Positions 34,979 to 47,226 of a stretch of DNA of 64,000 nt are shown here, piece by piece. The stretch lies in NCBI GenBank assembly GCA_021464415.1, contig JAKCWG010000245.1, forward strand, positions 53,854 through 117,853, given 5' to 3'. How positions within the stretch are numbered: position 1 is the stretch's first letter; each line of letters begins with the position of its first letter. Origin of the DNA: Lonicera japonica. Taxonomy: Eukaryota > Streptophyta > Magnoliopsida > Dipsacales > Caprifoliaceae. The notes beneath the pieces are model-generated. The model saw only the letters and a program-made list of their open reading frames with translations. It did not search any database and was not told the origin of the DNA. The position numbers and the translations under genes are program-made.

Positions 34979-36176
34979 TTTGGTGGGCTTAACTTGAAAG
35001 CCAAGGCCATCTTGTTTTTTCTTTAGTTTATTTACCGTCTCCATAACGTTATTGACTCTTTTTTTTTCTTATTGAAATTTTTCCCTCCTATGGAACTTAA
35101 TTTTCTTTCTTAACCGAACATTTTTTTCCACTGAAACTTCTAAGAAAAAATGAAAAAGAAAAAACAAATAGACAACTGAATTCATCTCCATACTGAATTC
35201 ATCTTCTTTCTCAACTGAATTCATCTTCATGTCCTTTTTTGAGAGTAATATTTTGGACATGCGAAAATATTGCTTAGTTCTAACTGTTGCCACGTATTTT
35301 GTAGACAAGAATGTGGGTGTTTGTACATATGATAGATTGATTTGCTGAATTTAGTAATAATTCTATGTAGATATAAATATCTGACATAAAAATTGACATA
35401 TGAAACGTGACCATTATTTATTGGTTTAAATAAATATGTCGCATTCTATTCTAACCGGTGAGTGATTGACATATTGATATGTCCGTTTTTTATGTCCAAA
35501 TAAAATCACTTTTTAATTTAGTGCTTGTTGAAATTTTCTATTCATTTCCAAAGAATTGAATTTCATTCTTCCTTACCGTCTGTCGCCCATGAAACCTTAT
35601 TAATGAAACTCGACCGACCCACAAAATACTCTTAACATTGGAACGATTTTATTTTTTATTTTTTTTGACACAAGGTGTTCTCACGCTGCATTAGATACGG
35701 GACTAATCCATAATCACAGTGCGTGGGAACTTACATTAAATATGGGAGTAATACATGTAGTGCTTCCAAAATAAACATTAAAATGACTTGGATGTATAAT
35801 CAATTGCTTATTAGTATTAAAGATAAAGCGTTGAAAAATTACACAAGTTCCATGATCAAGAACCAAATTTCAACTAAAAGAATTAAATCTTTGAACATAT
35901 AACGTATAGAAAATGGCACAGAAAAGAAAATGGCCTTGTGTTTCACGTTAAACCTTACTAGATTCAATAGTCAAAATAGCTAAATACTTCCCAAAAAAAA
36001 AAAACTAAAACCGTTGATGACTTGGTTGCAGATATATAAATATATATATATTTATTTATATGTAAATACCCTCTGTTGCTTACATGTTTATAAAGTTATG
36101 TGTTATAAATTACATATATGTCTGTTATTAATAGACATCCAGCTCCAAGGACTTATGGAAGGTATTTTTTAAACGG

Positions 36177-36407
36177 ACCAATATGTGCGGATTGGTCCAA
36201 AAAGTAGCAAGTGCATTTCTTTCTTCTTCTTCTTCAGAAATTTCTCTCAAAGCAAAAGGCAATTCCAAAAACACCGATACACCTTTTGGTCCTTTTTACG
36301 CAGGAACTATATCAAATATTTTAATAAATCTTGGTTTTATTTCTTAATACCCAAATCACTTTCAAACCATGGTTTAAAACCCAAACCATGGGTTAAGATT
36401 TCATCCA

Positions 36408-36438
<31 letters not shown>

Positions 36439-36890
36439 CCATCTTTGTCTTAAAACCCAAATCACACTCAATCATGGCTTGAAAGTTTGAAAAGAAGAAA
36501 TATCATATGTTAAGGCTCCTCTCTGTCTCTCTCTCTCTAGGTCTTGAAATTTGATGTGGTAAGTGGCTTGATTTGCATTTGAGTTTGCTGGATTGAGTGT
36601 GATGATGGTTCAATTTGGGTTTGATTAGGTGATTCAATTTAGTTAATTAGATATGTGTGGTTCGGGGGTGAGAAATTCATTGAGTTTGGATAGAGAGACT
36701 GAAATTTTGCAAAGGGAGAGGAATCGAGGGAGAAACAAAGAGAGGAATGAAGAGAGAGAAACAACATTTTCGTAAGTTGAGAAAGAAGATGAAAGATAGA
36801 GGATAGAAGAGAGAGAAACACGAGCATTTTTTTGGAGAGAGAGGAATGCACTTGCCACTTTTTGGACCAATTTTCACATATTAGTTCATG
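36177..36890. mobile_element. Non-autonomous TIR element, copy in unit C
   Basis: Terminal inverted repeats of about 45 bp: left CCAATATGTGCGGATTGG plus TCCAAAAAGTAGCAAGTGC; right the reverse complement with GCACTTGCCACTTTTTGGAC. The interior has a (TC)n run at about 36413-36438. Same position in the unit as 8777-9553. Confidence 0.6.
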
Positions 36891-37498
36891 TAAGAAATGC
36901 ACCGTATTAATATGTGCATATAGTCCAAAATGTATAAGCAAATTTTATAACGCAGCACTCACATTATTTTTATATGCGGCTATAAAAAGAACCAAAAAGC
37001 TCGAGCTTAGCTTGCGAACATTTGACTAAAAATTTATTCTGAATTTGAGTCACATTTGAAATGGGGGGATTTTGTAGTAAAACACTAAGCCTCAATTAAA
37101 AGCTCGTCATTGCTCATCTTGAGAGCTACAAGTCATATTTAAACAAGTTTATGAACTCGAAATGTTTATGTATGTATTGAGCCAGCTTGAACCGCGGTTT
37201 GCGCGCTCCACCTGTTTATGGCTCTAATTACATGTGTGATGTCATATAATTTCTTTTAATAATGTATATAAATTAAAAGATATTTTTAATGTGCAGTTCA
37301 AGAAGCGGTGAAGTCAGGATTCAAATAGGGGGTTGGTTAAAGTTAGCATTATAATACATATTTTTTGTGACGCAATTAAAACAATAACAAAATTAAATTA
37401 ATAATAGGGAAAATATTTTAACACAAACACAATACTAGAAGTCTTTTAAACAATCGAACAAAAATGTTAATTACGATTACATATTACAATACGAGATT

Positions 37499-37822
37499 TC
37501 ATTTTTTGAAATTATTGCAAAAATCTTCATTCTTAATCTTCTTGAAAATGGCTTCTTTAATGTACATCACCAAACAATCATTCATAAATTTATCTCCCTT
37601 TTGATTACGTAGTGCATTATTGATAATCTTCATTGCCGAAAATGCTCTCTCAATACATGCTGCTACGATTCGTACCAGTAAAGCCAAATTCATCAAAAAA
37701 TACACTAATAGATAACCAATATGTTCACCAATCTTGACCATTTTTTGAGCAACCTCACCAATTACCATCAAATTAGAAAAGTTGTCATTAGAAAAGATAT
37801 ACACTTTAAGAACATCAAACAT
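37499..37822 (-). pseudogene. hAT-family transposase C-terminal fragment, copy 2
   Basis: An open 107-codon stretch contains VAQKMVKIGEHIGYLLVYFL, then ACIERAFSAMKIINNALRNQ, KGDKFMNDCLVMYIKEAIF and a Lys-rich end. This is the hAT dimerisation region with some preceding sequence; the catalytic core, BED-type finger and TIRs are absent. It cannot encode a transposase. Because copy 1 sits at the same position, this is duplicated debris, not an independent insertion. Confidence 0.8.
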
Positions 37823-38108
37823 TCGTGTAATGGGTGGAGGATGTTTTCACATTGGTATTTTTTTGGCTTTATTGCTTGGTTATTAGTATTTATGGTTTTT
37901 GTTTATAAATATTTACACAATTCCTAAATTACTAAGATACCCTTTCTTATTCTAATTATGTACAATTCACGCCTATTTTATCCATTATGAGAAGGAAACC
38001 ATCATTGAGAACAAGAAAGCATTGCAAATTGCAGAGATACGAATGTACGACGAAAATAATAGAAGGAAAAATTAACAAAGGAAACTATTCGAGATAAGAG
38101 AAATCAGA

Positions 38109-38664
38109 GTTGTTAATAATTTACCTTCTTAAAGTTTACCGCTTTTGCACTTTCATCCATGAAGTTTATTTTGCATAATGTTCATCCTTAAAGTTTGTTT
38201 TTATTTTCACTTTAGTCCGAAACTCCACACGCTATTAAGTTTTTGGACATAAAAGAACCCGTGCTTTGCACCTGGACACTGTAGCGAGATAAAATGGATA
38301 AGCTACTATGATACTCCCATATATGTTTATCTTAAGACCAAATTAGGCTAAAATCAAAGTGTGGAGTTGAAAACAACTGAGAGAAAAAAATGAACAAATT
38401 AAAGAATTTTTGTTCCATTGAAGGATCTAATTAGGGAAAAAGGAGTTGATAATTGAAGCATTATAGTGTCTTGACCATTTTACTTTATTACAATGCCCAC
38501 ATGCAACACACATAGTATTTTTCATTCAAAAACATAATGACGAGCGGAGTTTCGAACTAAAGTGAAAATGGGAGCAAACTTTAAGGACGGGTATTATGCA
38601 AAGTAAACTTCATGGACAAAAGTGCAAAAATGGATAAACTTTAATGGGGCAAAATTTTAATAAC
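38109..38664. mobile_element. Long-TIR MITE with empty site in unit B
   Basis: The two ends are inverted repeats of roughly 100 bp: the left GTTGTTAATAATTTACC... and the reverse complement of the right GTTATTAAAATTTTGCCC..., sharing TTTTGCACTTT, CATGAAGTTTA and CCTTAAAGTTTG. The flanks are GAGAAATCA and GAGAAATAC, an imperfect 8-9 bp target duplication that would suit Mutator-type or hAT-type mobilisation. The equivalent place in unit B (10866-10885) reads straight through, so it inserted after the B/C duplication or was lost from B. No coding capacity. Confidence 0.75.
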
Positions 38665-38963
38665 ACGAGAAATACTTGGCTCAATAGATGTCGCATTTTC
38701 TAGATAAGTATCAATGTTTGGATTGAATCATCATATTTTTCAAACTTGTAAGATGTGGATATTATTCAACTAAGTTGAACTGTACATATTACCATTGCTT
38801 TTGGGCTTGTTCATGATGATCTATTTATGTTTTGGAGTTTTATGGTATTTTTAGTTGCGAGTTATGTAAAAATTGTACAAATATTGCTTATGTATGCTCT
38901 CGTTTGTTTTGCAAAAAAACTACAAAAATAGAAGTGTAAAATTTTAAGCAGCTATTTCCTCTT

Positions 38964-38994
<31 letters not shown>

Positions 38995-39835
38995 TCCTTG
39001 TTTATATTTTGATAACTTGAATAAGTAACCATTAATTAGCATATTGTTGAACTAAATTGAGTTGAATTATTATTACTTTTATTTTCTTCGTGATAATCTA
39101 TTTAGATTTTAGAGTATTATCATATTTTTAGTTGTGATTTGTGTAAAATTCTACAAATATTGCTTCATTTGGGTTTTATTTATATATTTAAATGATTGAA
39201 TCCAATAGTGTTTGGATCTTCATATTATTGAAACTTAATGCAGTGTTGCTTTTGTCTTTTTATATATGGTCTTTTTTCATTGCTTTTGTGGGAAAAACTA
39301 CAAAATTACTTATACATTTTTTCTTTTTGAAGTTTGGAATTTGATGTACACATTTCCTATTTAGATACGTATTTTTTTTTGTTTCTATGTATAGCTGCTG
39401 ATAAATGGACAATTGTTGAACTAAATTGGGTTGTATTACAATTGCTTAATTTTGTTTTCTTCATATTGCTGATCTAAATTTAATTCATCTTTGAAGTTGA
39501 AGAGGAAATTCTTACCTATTAGATATTCAAAGATGGAAATGTGGTTTCAATTTATTGCGGATTGATGGCTTTCCATGTTGACATACCATTTTGTGTATGT
39601 TGGCGGATGGAAATGTTTGTTGGTGTGTAAATCTTGTTTAACATATTTAATCAATCATAACATTATTTTGGGTAGAAAATGGCTTATATTTGTAATGATT
39701 ATGATTTTGAGGATGACATAGTGGCCTATAAATAAAAATAGTGACAATAACAAAGATTATAGAGGTGGTTTAACCATATTAAGAGTCTTACTCCAACCTT
39801 GTTGAACGAGCTCTAGACTCTTGAGGGACCTTTTT

Positions 39836-40429
39836 ATATAAGAACAACGTTACAAGTGTTGGTAATACAATCACTTAACTATTCAAATAAACTCTTCGAC
39901 AAGCAACTTTTTATGGGACAATGAGCGCACGCTTGAATATTACTCACAAGTGAAGTTATTAAACATTCTTGAGTTATGATCTCTCTTATTTCTTGTACGT
40001 TCTTTTCTGTAGAAGAAGTAAATGCCTGTTGATTATATGGAGTTTTGAGTATGGTCTCCTCTTGTAAATCTAGGATTTACTTGACCTAGACTTATACGCC
40101 ATAACTGTCTAAACCATGCTTTGCATTTGAATATATATGACCTCTTCTGCGGTGCATTAAATTCGGTGGTTGGGGGGTATTAATTGTTTTTATGATGGAA
40201 CAATGACTGATTGTACTTGCTGTAAGAACGAAGTACAATCTAGTCCACCTCCCCCCTTTGCTACTCTATATCAACCCTCTAGGAGACTTGTTAGCCTCTC
40301 TAATTTATGTAGTAGGATTTATATCATCCCGTACAACCTGCAATTGCGAATGATGGCATGCGTGATCAACCAAATCTCGAGGATCTAAACCCCATAATGA
40401 GATTCGCAGCGTCACAATAGACTACACCA
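39836..40429. other. Unassigned intergenic sequence right of unit C
   Basis: No match to the other units and no recognisable domain. A 72-codon ORF at 40170-40388 has no signal sequence or known motif and is judged spurious. Confidence 0.4.
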
Positions 40430-41728
40430 AAAATATCATTTTATGACTATTAATTTCACGAGAGTTGTGATTACCGTTGTTAGTCATAACGTACATTTGT
40501 GAATTGATAGTCACAAAACTAAAATAGATATATTAGTTAAATTTGTGACTGCTATTGACTGTGATAAATTTTTTTTAACTTTGTCAGTGATTTATCACTT
40601 TTAGGGAAAGTGATAAGTTTTAATGTTATTATTGTCAGCAGCAAAAGATGTACCCAATTCATGTCCCAAATTATGACTACTTAAAGCAGTGATAAGTTTA
40701 AGCTAAACTTTTCGCATAAATTCATTTCCCATAAACCCTAGATAACTCTTTTATCACTCTTGTATTAGACGCTTATATCTCTTAGCTCTTTAGTTCAAAA
40801 ATGGCACCACTCTTGTATCACTAATCTGAAAACAAATCTCTCACTCCCTTTTTTCTCTGATTACTTCGTTCTTGTATCACCTCATTCTTTTGTATCACTT
40901 TTAGATTTCTCAGCTCTTTAGTCCGAATAGATCTCTCACTCCATTCTCTCTGCTTACCTCTTATATCACCTCTCTCTTGTTTTCGTCTCAGCATTTTGTA
41001 TAAATATTCTTTCTTAGGAAGCAGAGTCAGATTCGTACGACACTGATTTGTGCATTTTTATTAAATTAAACATTTTTCCCACCTATCAATCTATTATTCT
41101 CTCAAAATAAAGGTACTAATTTGATTTTCAATCTCCCTAATAAAACATCTAGGTTTAGATCTTTGATCTTTTAATACTTCATAGCATGTACTTTGTAGAT
41201 CAATAATCCTTGACATTGGATATGAATTGATTAATTCATGATAGTTCATTTTTACTAGTTGAAGATGCTATATAATGATATTTACAGTACTTTTTTTTCG
41301 ATCTGTTTGGTTTATGAGATTTTGGTTATGTGGTTCATATTAGTATTTCTATTTTTATGTGATATTATGTATTTTTATTTTTGATGCATATCAATGTTTT
41401 AGATCAATATTTTTTATTTTTATTTCTAAATGATATTTACATTTATAATTTTTTTTATAATAATTTCATTGTTTGTCAGTGCTAAAATAGTGACAAACAA
41501 CTTTCACAATATTTTTTCCCAAACTTATGACTGTTGATAATAATCATAAGTTTTTAAAACTACTACAGCTCATTCACTAACTTATGATTATAACCAATAG
41601 TCTCATGTTTAGAAAATTACTACAGTCATAAAAAAATGTTACATTTTTAATTATGATGGTCCAAAATAGTGACAAACAACCTTTACGACTATTTTTGGTA
41701 GTCACAAATCACTGAATCTAGTATAGTG
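40430..41728. mobile_element. CACTA-like non-autonomous DNA element
   Basis: The left end has ACTACACCAAAAATA and the right end, reversed, CACTATAC...GACTACCAAAAATAGTCG. The CACTA-type end and CCAAAAATA subterminal words occur in both. Sub-terminal TGACTATT/AATAGTCA-like motifs and TAGTGACAAAC words recur in inverted orientation (40460-40680 and 41480-41720). The left end has lost the first base of CACTA, and no clear 3-bp target duplication is seen. No transposase is encoded. Confidence 0.6.
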
Positions 41729-42477
41729 CATGTTCGGGTAAATTAACCATTTGACCCAACCGACCAATATAATAAATTGACATAATACAAATATAATATC
41801 ACATAACTACAACACCTAAGGCTGGGTTGGGACTTGGAGGACCAAGTTCGAGCTTATGCATATAGTGTACAATGAGTGTTCAAGTTTTCAAAATCGTACC
41901 TTAACAATTTGTGCTTAAGTTTTTTCTAAGCAAATTTTTAAATTGGATTTTTTTTTATTAATATCTTAAAACTCAAAATATCAAGTCAGTTTTGAGGTAG
42001 ATTTTTTAGTATAAGGTCCACAATTGAAGCACGGTATAGGTTCGAGTTGAGTTAGTAGCGCCATAGGAAATGGTATATCTAGTCCTATAAAACATAAAGT
42101 CTGCCTGACTTTTAACCTTTAAAAGTTTATTGATCTAAAGGTGCACATGAAATCTAATGGTATATAAACAATCATAGCATTTAAATGTGGTTTCCGCTCT
42201 TATTGAAACATCAATTCAATAGCATTTCCACTCACACATAAAATATACACTCAAATCTCTACTCTTTTATACACTTTCTCACTCATCAACCTTCTAAAAA
42301 AATTTAAACTATCTTAACTTTTAATTAAAAAATCTAATTTTAAATTTTTTTACAAATCAATGTCTATCGAGCTAGAGGAAGGATATCTGCGTTGATCCAA
42401 TCTCCGATGTTTTGTAGTGTGATATTCTTTATACGCTTTTGAATTAAAAGCTCATATGAAAAACATTTTGGGCAACC
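41729..42477. other. Intergenic sequence without recognised features
   Basis: AT-rich, with no credible ORF, tRNA or repeat structure that I could identify. Confidence 0.4.
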
Positions 42478-42509
42478 ACTAAGGCAATTGGTATACGTTT
42501 TTGCATTTA

Positions 42510-43042
42510 GGCCTCGTTTGATTCGGGTATTAGGATTAGTGGGATTAATAATACCAATATTAATAGTACTGGACTATTAATCCTATTATTAATTTTATAC
42601 CAATACCCTATTTGATTCATGTAGTATTAATACTGGGATATCTCATGCTGATGTTAATACCATGTTTGGTTATGTAACTCGTATACATGATTATATTTTG
42701 GGCTAACAAAATAAAAAGTATTTTAAAAAAAATATTTCAAAAAATTTTAATTTTTTTTAAAACAAATTAAAATAATAATAATATAGTAGTAGTAGTAGTA
42801 GTGGCATTTTTGAAAAATTTATAGTAGTAATGGCATTTTTGAAAATATATGATTTCTTTTTCTTAATCCTGGATAAATAATACCACCTCCCCCTGGTATT
42901 AAATTATAGCACAAAGAGTGGTATTAAGTTAGTACCGGTATTAGTAATCCCAGCACATTTGTGTGAATCAAATAAGGTATTATAAAAAAAGTTAGTATTA
43001 ATAATTCCATCCCACTTTTTAATACCCGAATCAAACGATAAG
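42510..43042. mobile_element. MITE between 32-33 bp direct repeats
   Basis: The inverted ends are GGCCTCGTTTGATTCGGGTA on the left and, reversed, CTTATCGTTTGATTCGGGTA on the right, with partial symmetry inward (AGTGGGAT). The interior is AT-rich and rich in TATTAATA words, and includes a (TAG)n-type run near 42786-42802. Immediately outside, the sequence ACTAAGGCAATTGG plus TATACGTTTTTGCATTTA appears at both 42478-42509 and 43043-43075, the right copy having one extra G. GGCCTCGTTTG-type ends are common in plant MITEs, but a normal target duplication is 2-10 bp. Confidence 0.7.
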
Positions 43043-43075
43043 ACTAAGGCAATTGGGTATACGTTTTTGCATTTA

Positions 43076-43941
43076 ATATCGTAAGATAAGTATTAGTTAT
43101 GAAATAAACTTCCTCTGCTTTAATTAAATTATAATTTTCACCCTCATTATTTGTCTTGGTATTTTACAAGGTACACTTATTTTTAATTATCATTTTTTTT
43201 TGAACTTTTTGTCTTGTACGGGCAATACTTAGTTTATATATATATATAAAAGACTATTTTCTTTCAAACATTATTTAATTTTCTTTCAACGAGTGGTTTA
43301 TATTGGTTGAACGATAATGGTGCAAAGGAGATATCAGCCATTAGATATGCATTTTCCTTGTATAATGTTACAAGAACACAATCAATGTTAATTCAACCAT
43401 AATGGGTAGGAACAAATCCAGGAATTTGATTTGGGCGAATTACAATACTAAAATAGATCTCTAATTAAGGGTGGATAAAATTAATTAGTATTAGGGGCAA
43501 TTAGTTTTACCTCCCTGTAATCATACTTAATTGGACTTAAGGACACGATAGATCTATATATTAGTAACACGTCCTTCTTGCCCTAAATAATTATAGCGCC
43601 ATAATTAGGACATTTCTTATAGACTAAATTACCCCTGTAGCATAAATAAGGAAACTATAAGTAAATATTCTCCCCATAATTGTGTAATTTTTCAGTTAAC
43701 ATACTATAATTATATTTTTTTATTTAATATGCGTAATTTTTGATCCACACTATATAAGTAAATTTTGATGCATACTTATACAGATACTTATACGTAATTT
43801 GAAAATATGTAATCATCAAATAAGATTTATAAAATATCAAATAGTATACTATAATTTTTTTAAAAAAAGTTTGTATAAAATTTAATTTTTGATCAATCTT
43901 TAAGTGTAGTGTGTAATATCTGTATTATACAATTTGTTGCA
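43076..43941. other. Intergenic AT-rich sequence
   Basis: No credible gene. Contains short (TA)n at about 43233-43250. Confidence 0.4.
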
Positions 43942-44032
43942 TGTAATATATATGATATATACAATATTGATATTGGCATATCATACATATAATTTAAATT
44001 ATTGATTAAAAATTGCTGCTCAATTAAATAAC

Positions 44033-44064
<32 letters not shown>

Positions 44065-44409
44065 TCATAATAAGTTAATATACATAATACTATGGTTATA
44101 AAAGATAATCACTTATATTGGAAAACGTATCATACCTGTTTGAAACGCGTCAAAACAGATATTGTAATATATATGATATATACTATTGATATTGGCATAT
44201 CATACATATAATTTAAATTTTAAAAAAATTCATATATGTATTGATTAAAACGATTGCTGCTCATGTACTATAACAGTTAATAAATATATATATATACATT
44301 AATAATCATAATAAGCACTTAATATACATAATACTATGGTTAATAAAAGATTATTATCACTTATATTGGAAAACGTATCATACATGTTTGAAACGAGTCA
44401 AAACAGATA
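43942..44409. repeat. Head-to-tail duplication of about 220-250 bp
   Basis: Copy 1 (43942-44160) and copy 2 (44163-44409) both run from TGTAATATATATGATATATAC through GATATTGGCATATCATACAT, ATTGCTGCTCA, a (AT)n run, TAATCATAATAAG and ACTATGGTTA to GTCAAAACAGAT. Length differences come from the (AT)n run and small indels. A short further stretch (CAGATACAAAA) repeats twice after copy 2. Confidence 0.8.
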
Positions 44410-45926
44410 CAAAATTACTATTTTGTATAACAGATACAAAACATTTGAATTTTATATCGAACTGTAACATTATAAATTATATGAAAAATTATTAGCAGGT
44501 ACAACTTAAATTATATGTATAGTTAAAAATAATTATTATTTGATATAGTTAAAAATAATATGTGGCAATGATAATATTTGACAACTGGAGCATGATTGAT
44601 TAATCAATAATTTCTAACATAGTTTCTTTCCGAAATTTTTGTATATTTAATTGATATATCCAAAATTGAATAAAAATTAAAAAACATAAAAACAAACTTT
44701 GATTTCTCAATCAAAGATTGTTTCCATAAAATACCTCATGGGCAAAATCGTCTTCTCATGTAACACATAAATCTATGAGTTAATGACGTAAACCCTATTT
44801 TAAGAAACTATTTGAAAAGAGGGATGTGATACTAATAATACAAAAGGGGCTGTCCTAACCCCTAATATGTTTCAAAAGGAGGGATGAAATCCTAGTTTCC
44901 TATTAGTATTACGGCATGGAGAAGGGGAATGGAATTGGGATTCACAAAGTTCAGACAACGGTATGCTGGAAATAATACAAATCTTTTTTCTAAGTCAGTT
45001 GTACCTCTAATTTAATTAATTGAAAATGCAAATCTCTTTTCAAACTCAATTGTTCCCGAATATATGTTACTTAAAAGACTTTAAAATTCTGCTAAAAAAA
45101 CACTTTGAAAATGCCTTTCTAACTCAGTTGTATCCCGAATGTAACTAAAAAAATAAAAGAGTTAAATGCACACAAGATGGATCCGTTTTAAAATAGGTAA
45201 TCCAAGTTATTATTTAGGTTCAAATGAATCCATATATATGCCAAGGATTTTATCATTACATCACTAATATAGGACACCTGTAGGTCAATACTATATATAT
45301 CTAACATCGAGTCTTGTGGGAATCCGCAAATGCGACTCTCGAGTCTCAACCCTTAGTTGAGGGCCTGGAACATTGGAACAGATTATGTTATTCAATTTTC
45401 TTTGATGAGGTGATGGATTATATATGGTGTCCCTATATTCTATTCTAAATGCAAAAAAGTTCATTCTGAGTCGTCAGTACGTTTTACAAGAAAACGGACA
45501 AAAGATTTGTAAAAGAGGTAAAGGCTATGGATGAACCCTTTCCTTTCACAATGGTCTACGAAACTGGGGTTCTATAGAGTTCGGGAACTATATTACGGTT
45601 ATAGAATGGTATTAAGCACACATTCTTCCCTTTCGGTCTCTAGTGGTCTTATATGTTTATTTTGTGTTGAAGAACTTTGGATGCTTTTACTTATAGTCTA
45701 TCTCTGTTTATAAAAGTCTGATACCTTTGGGAAAAACTGGAAAAGGGGAGTAAAAACTTTGTATTCCGTAATCCGATATTTGGGATGTTTGTAAAAAAAT
45801 GACAAAGTTTAATTGTTTAAAATTGTAAGACTAATTCAATGTCAAAATATCGCGTTTCTTCAATTTAGAAAAAGGTCGGATTCCATCAGAATTGATTTGA
45901 TATGGAACTTGAACACTTGGAGGAGA
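44410..45926. other. Unassigned sequence left of an LTR
   Basis: No recognisable coding domain. It may be the degraded interior of the element whose LTR is at 45927-46720. A purine-rich stretch (TTGGAGGAGAG, 45916-45926) directly abuts that LTR. Confidence 0.35.
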
Positions 45927-46720
45927 GTGTATTGGATATATTACAGCCTATGTAATAGACATAATCTATTTAGGTTTAATTCCTAAGTAAGTTTTTATTC
46001 ATCCGATTTTGTGAAAAGTTTTCGTCCAATGATAAGATACTTACTTCTTCTGATTTTGTAAATGACCAGGACATATTTTGTTTGAAAACAATAGACTATC
46101 GACAACTTAATAATATGCTTGTTCAATTAGAAAGTGGACAAACTGTGAAATAAACCAAGTACACAGATATATAATTAAATAATTCCTAGATTTTGACTCT
46201 TGAATATAACACTTTGAGTGTTGAGACATGGATTCGTGACTTTCTTTAGAAATAAGATGAATATGTGATCCGGACTTTAAATTTCTTAATAGATCAGAAA
46301 AATTGTAAAGAGAATAGAGAGATTTTTGGCTCATTTCCAAATGCTGCCCTTGAAAACCGTTGGATTGCAGGCATATTTATAGTGCTGGGAATGTTTGTCA
46401 CGCAACATATCACAACAGTGGGGAGATTGTCGCGCAACATATAGGCATATGTTATGCGACAAACGGCTGAAGTGATGCTCCTCACAGACTGATGTGTTAG
46501 GGGTGGATGGTCTGTGTTTAGGGAACTTGTCATGCGATAAAGCCTGGTTTATTGTGTGACAAATGGCTTTGTCGTGCGACAAACCCGAATACAAGATAGT
46601 CTGTTGTGTGGCAAACCCTCCCAAAACAATTTCTATTGTGTGAGTAGGTTTTAGGCTTGAAAAGGTGACTTTCGAGGACTTTTAGGGTTCTTGTGGGGGT
46701 CAATAATTGAGGTATCTACA
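45927..46720 (-). mobile_element. LTR with degenerate palindrome cluster
   Basis: The 794-bp block runs TGTATTGGAT...GGTATCTACA (TG...CA). Its right edge is the break point with unit D. On the minus strand it starts TGTAGATACCTCAATTATTG, a start I associate with large plant Gypsy LTRs. A TATA-like site (plus CATATTTATAGTGC, 46370-46383) lies just downstream of the palindromes on that strand, in the same arrangement as in the SIRE-like LTR. The purine tract at 45916-45926 would instead suit a plus-oriented 3' LTR, so orientation is not settled. No partner LTR or target duplication found. Confidence 0.5.
46394..46616. repeat. Cluster of decayed TTGTCGYGCGACAA palindromes
   Basis: About seven copies of one near-palindrome: TTTGTCACGCAACA (46394), ATTGTCGCGCAACA (46427), GTTATGCGACAAAC (46451), CTTGTCATGCGATAAAG (46526), ATTGTGTGACAAAT (46551), TTTGTCGTGCGACAAA (46568) and CTGTTGTGTGGCAAAC (46601). 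Copy 46568 is nearly perfect. Nearly all changes are C-to-T or G-to-A, many at CpG, as expected for methylated DNA decay. Confidence 0.75.
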
Positions 46721-47226
46721 AGTTTATTTCATGCAACATAATTTTATAACAAAATTTAGGTCAATTTACTTTTATAACAAAAGGATTTTCCGAACTTGTA
46801 GTGCACATGCTTTCATTAACTTGGCCTATTTTCATTTTAAATTGAAAAGGTTATGAGGCAATTAATAGAAATAATATTTAACAATAAGTTTTCTTGTTCG
46901 AGTTTTGGTTCATTTTTGTAATTTTATATTAGTAGATTCACACTAATATTCTTTTATAGTTTGTGTCAAGTCATTGAATCTTAAGTTAAGATAGTCGAAC
47001 TTTACATGTAAAATTTACTATTTTGAGATCCATGAGCAAATAAAAAACTTGAATTGAATGGGCATTAATAGTAAATTATTGGCCCAATATATAATTAGAA
47101 CTATAGACAAATTCATTTGAGTTGAACGATACTGAGTTCAAGCCAAGCTCTCTAAAAGGTGTCCAAACTTAATCTATGTATTTCACAAATGAATTTCGAA
47201 GGAGTTTCCACTCAAATGATAACAAG

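Larger units (their letters stand above)
32696..39835 (+). repeat. Tandem duplication unit C
   Basis: Contains COQ6 copy 3, spacer, peptide gene 3, its upstream region, the TIR element copy (36177-36890), hAT tail 2 and 37940-39835, which matches the start of unit B. It is the least interrupted unit and serves as the reference for insertions elsewhere. It carries one private insertion, the MITE at 38109-38664. Confidence 0.85.

Noticed and set aside
40170..40388. 72-codon ORF resembling a small Cys-containing protein
   Set aside because: Same length as the peptide precursors but with no signal sequence, no shared motif and no conserved start; judged chance.
45530..45713. 60-codon ORF and surrounding sequence as an organellar insertion
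   Set aside because: The stretch looked different in composition, but I could not match it to any mitochondrial or plastid gene from the sequence alone.
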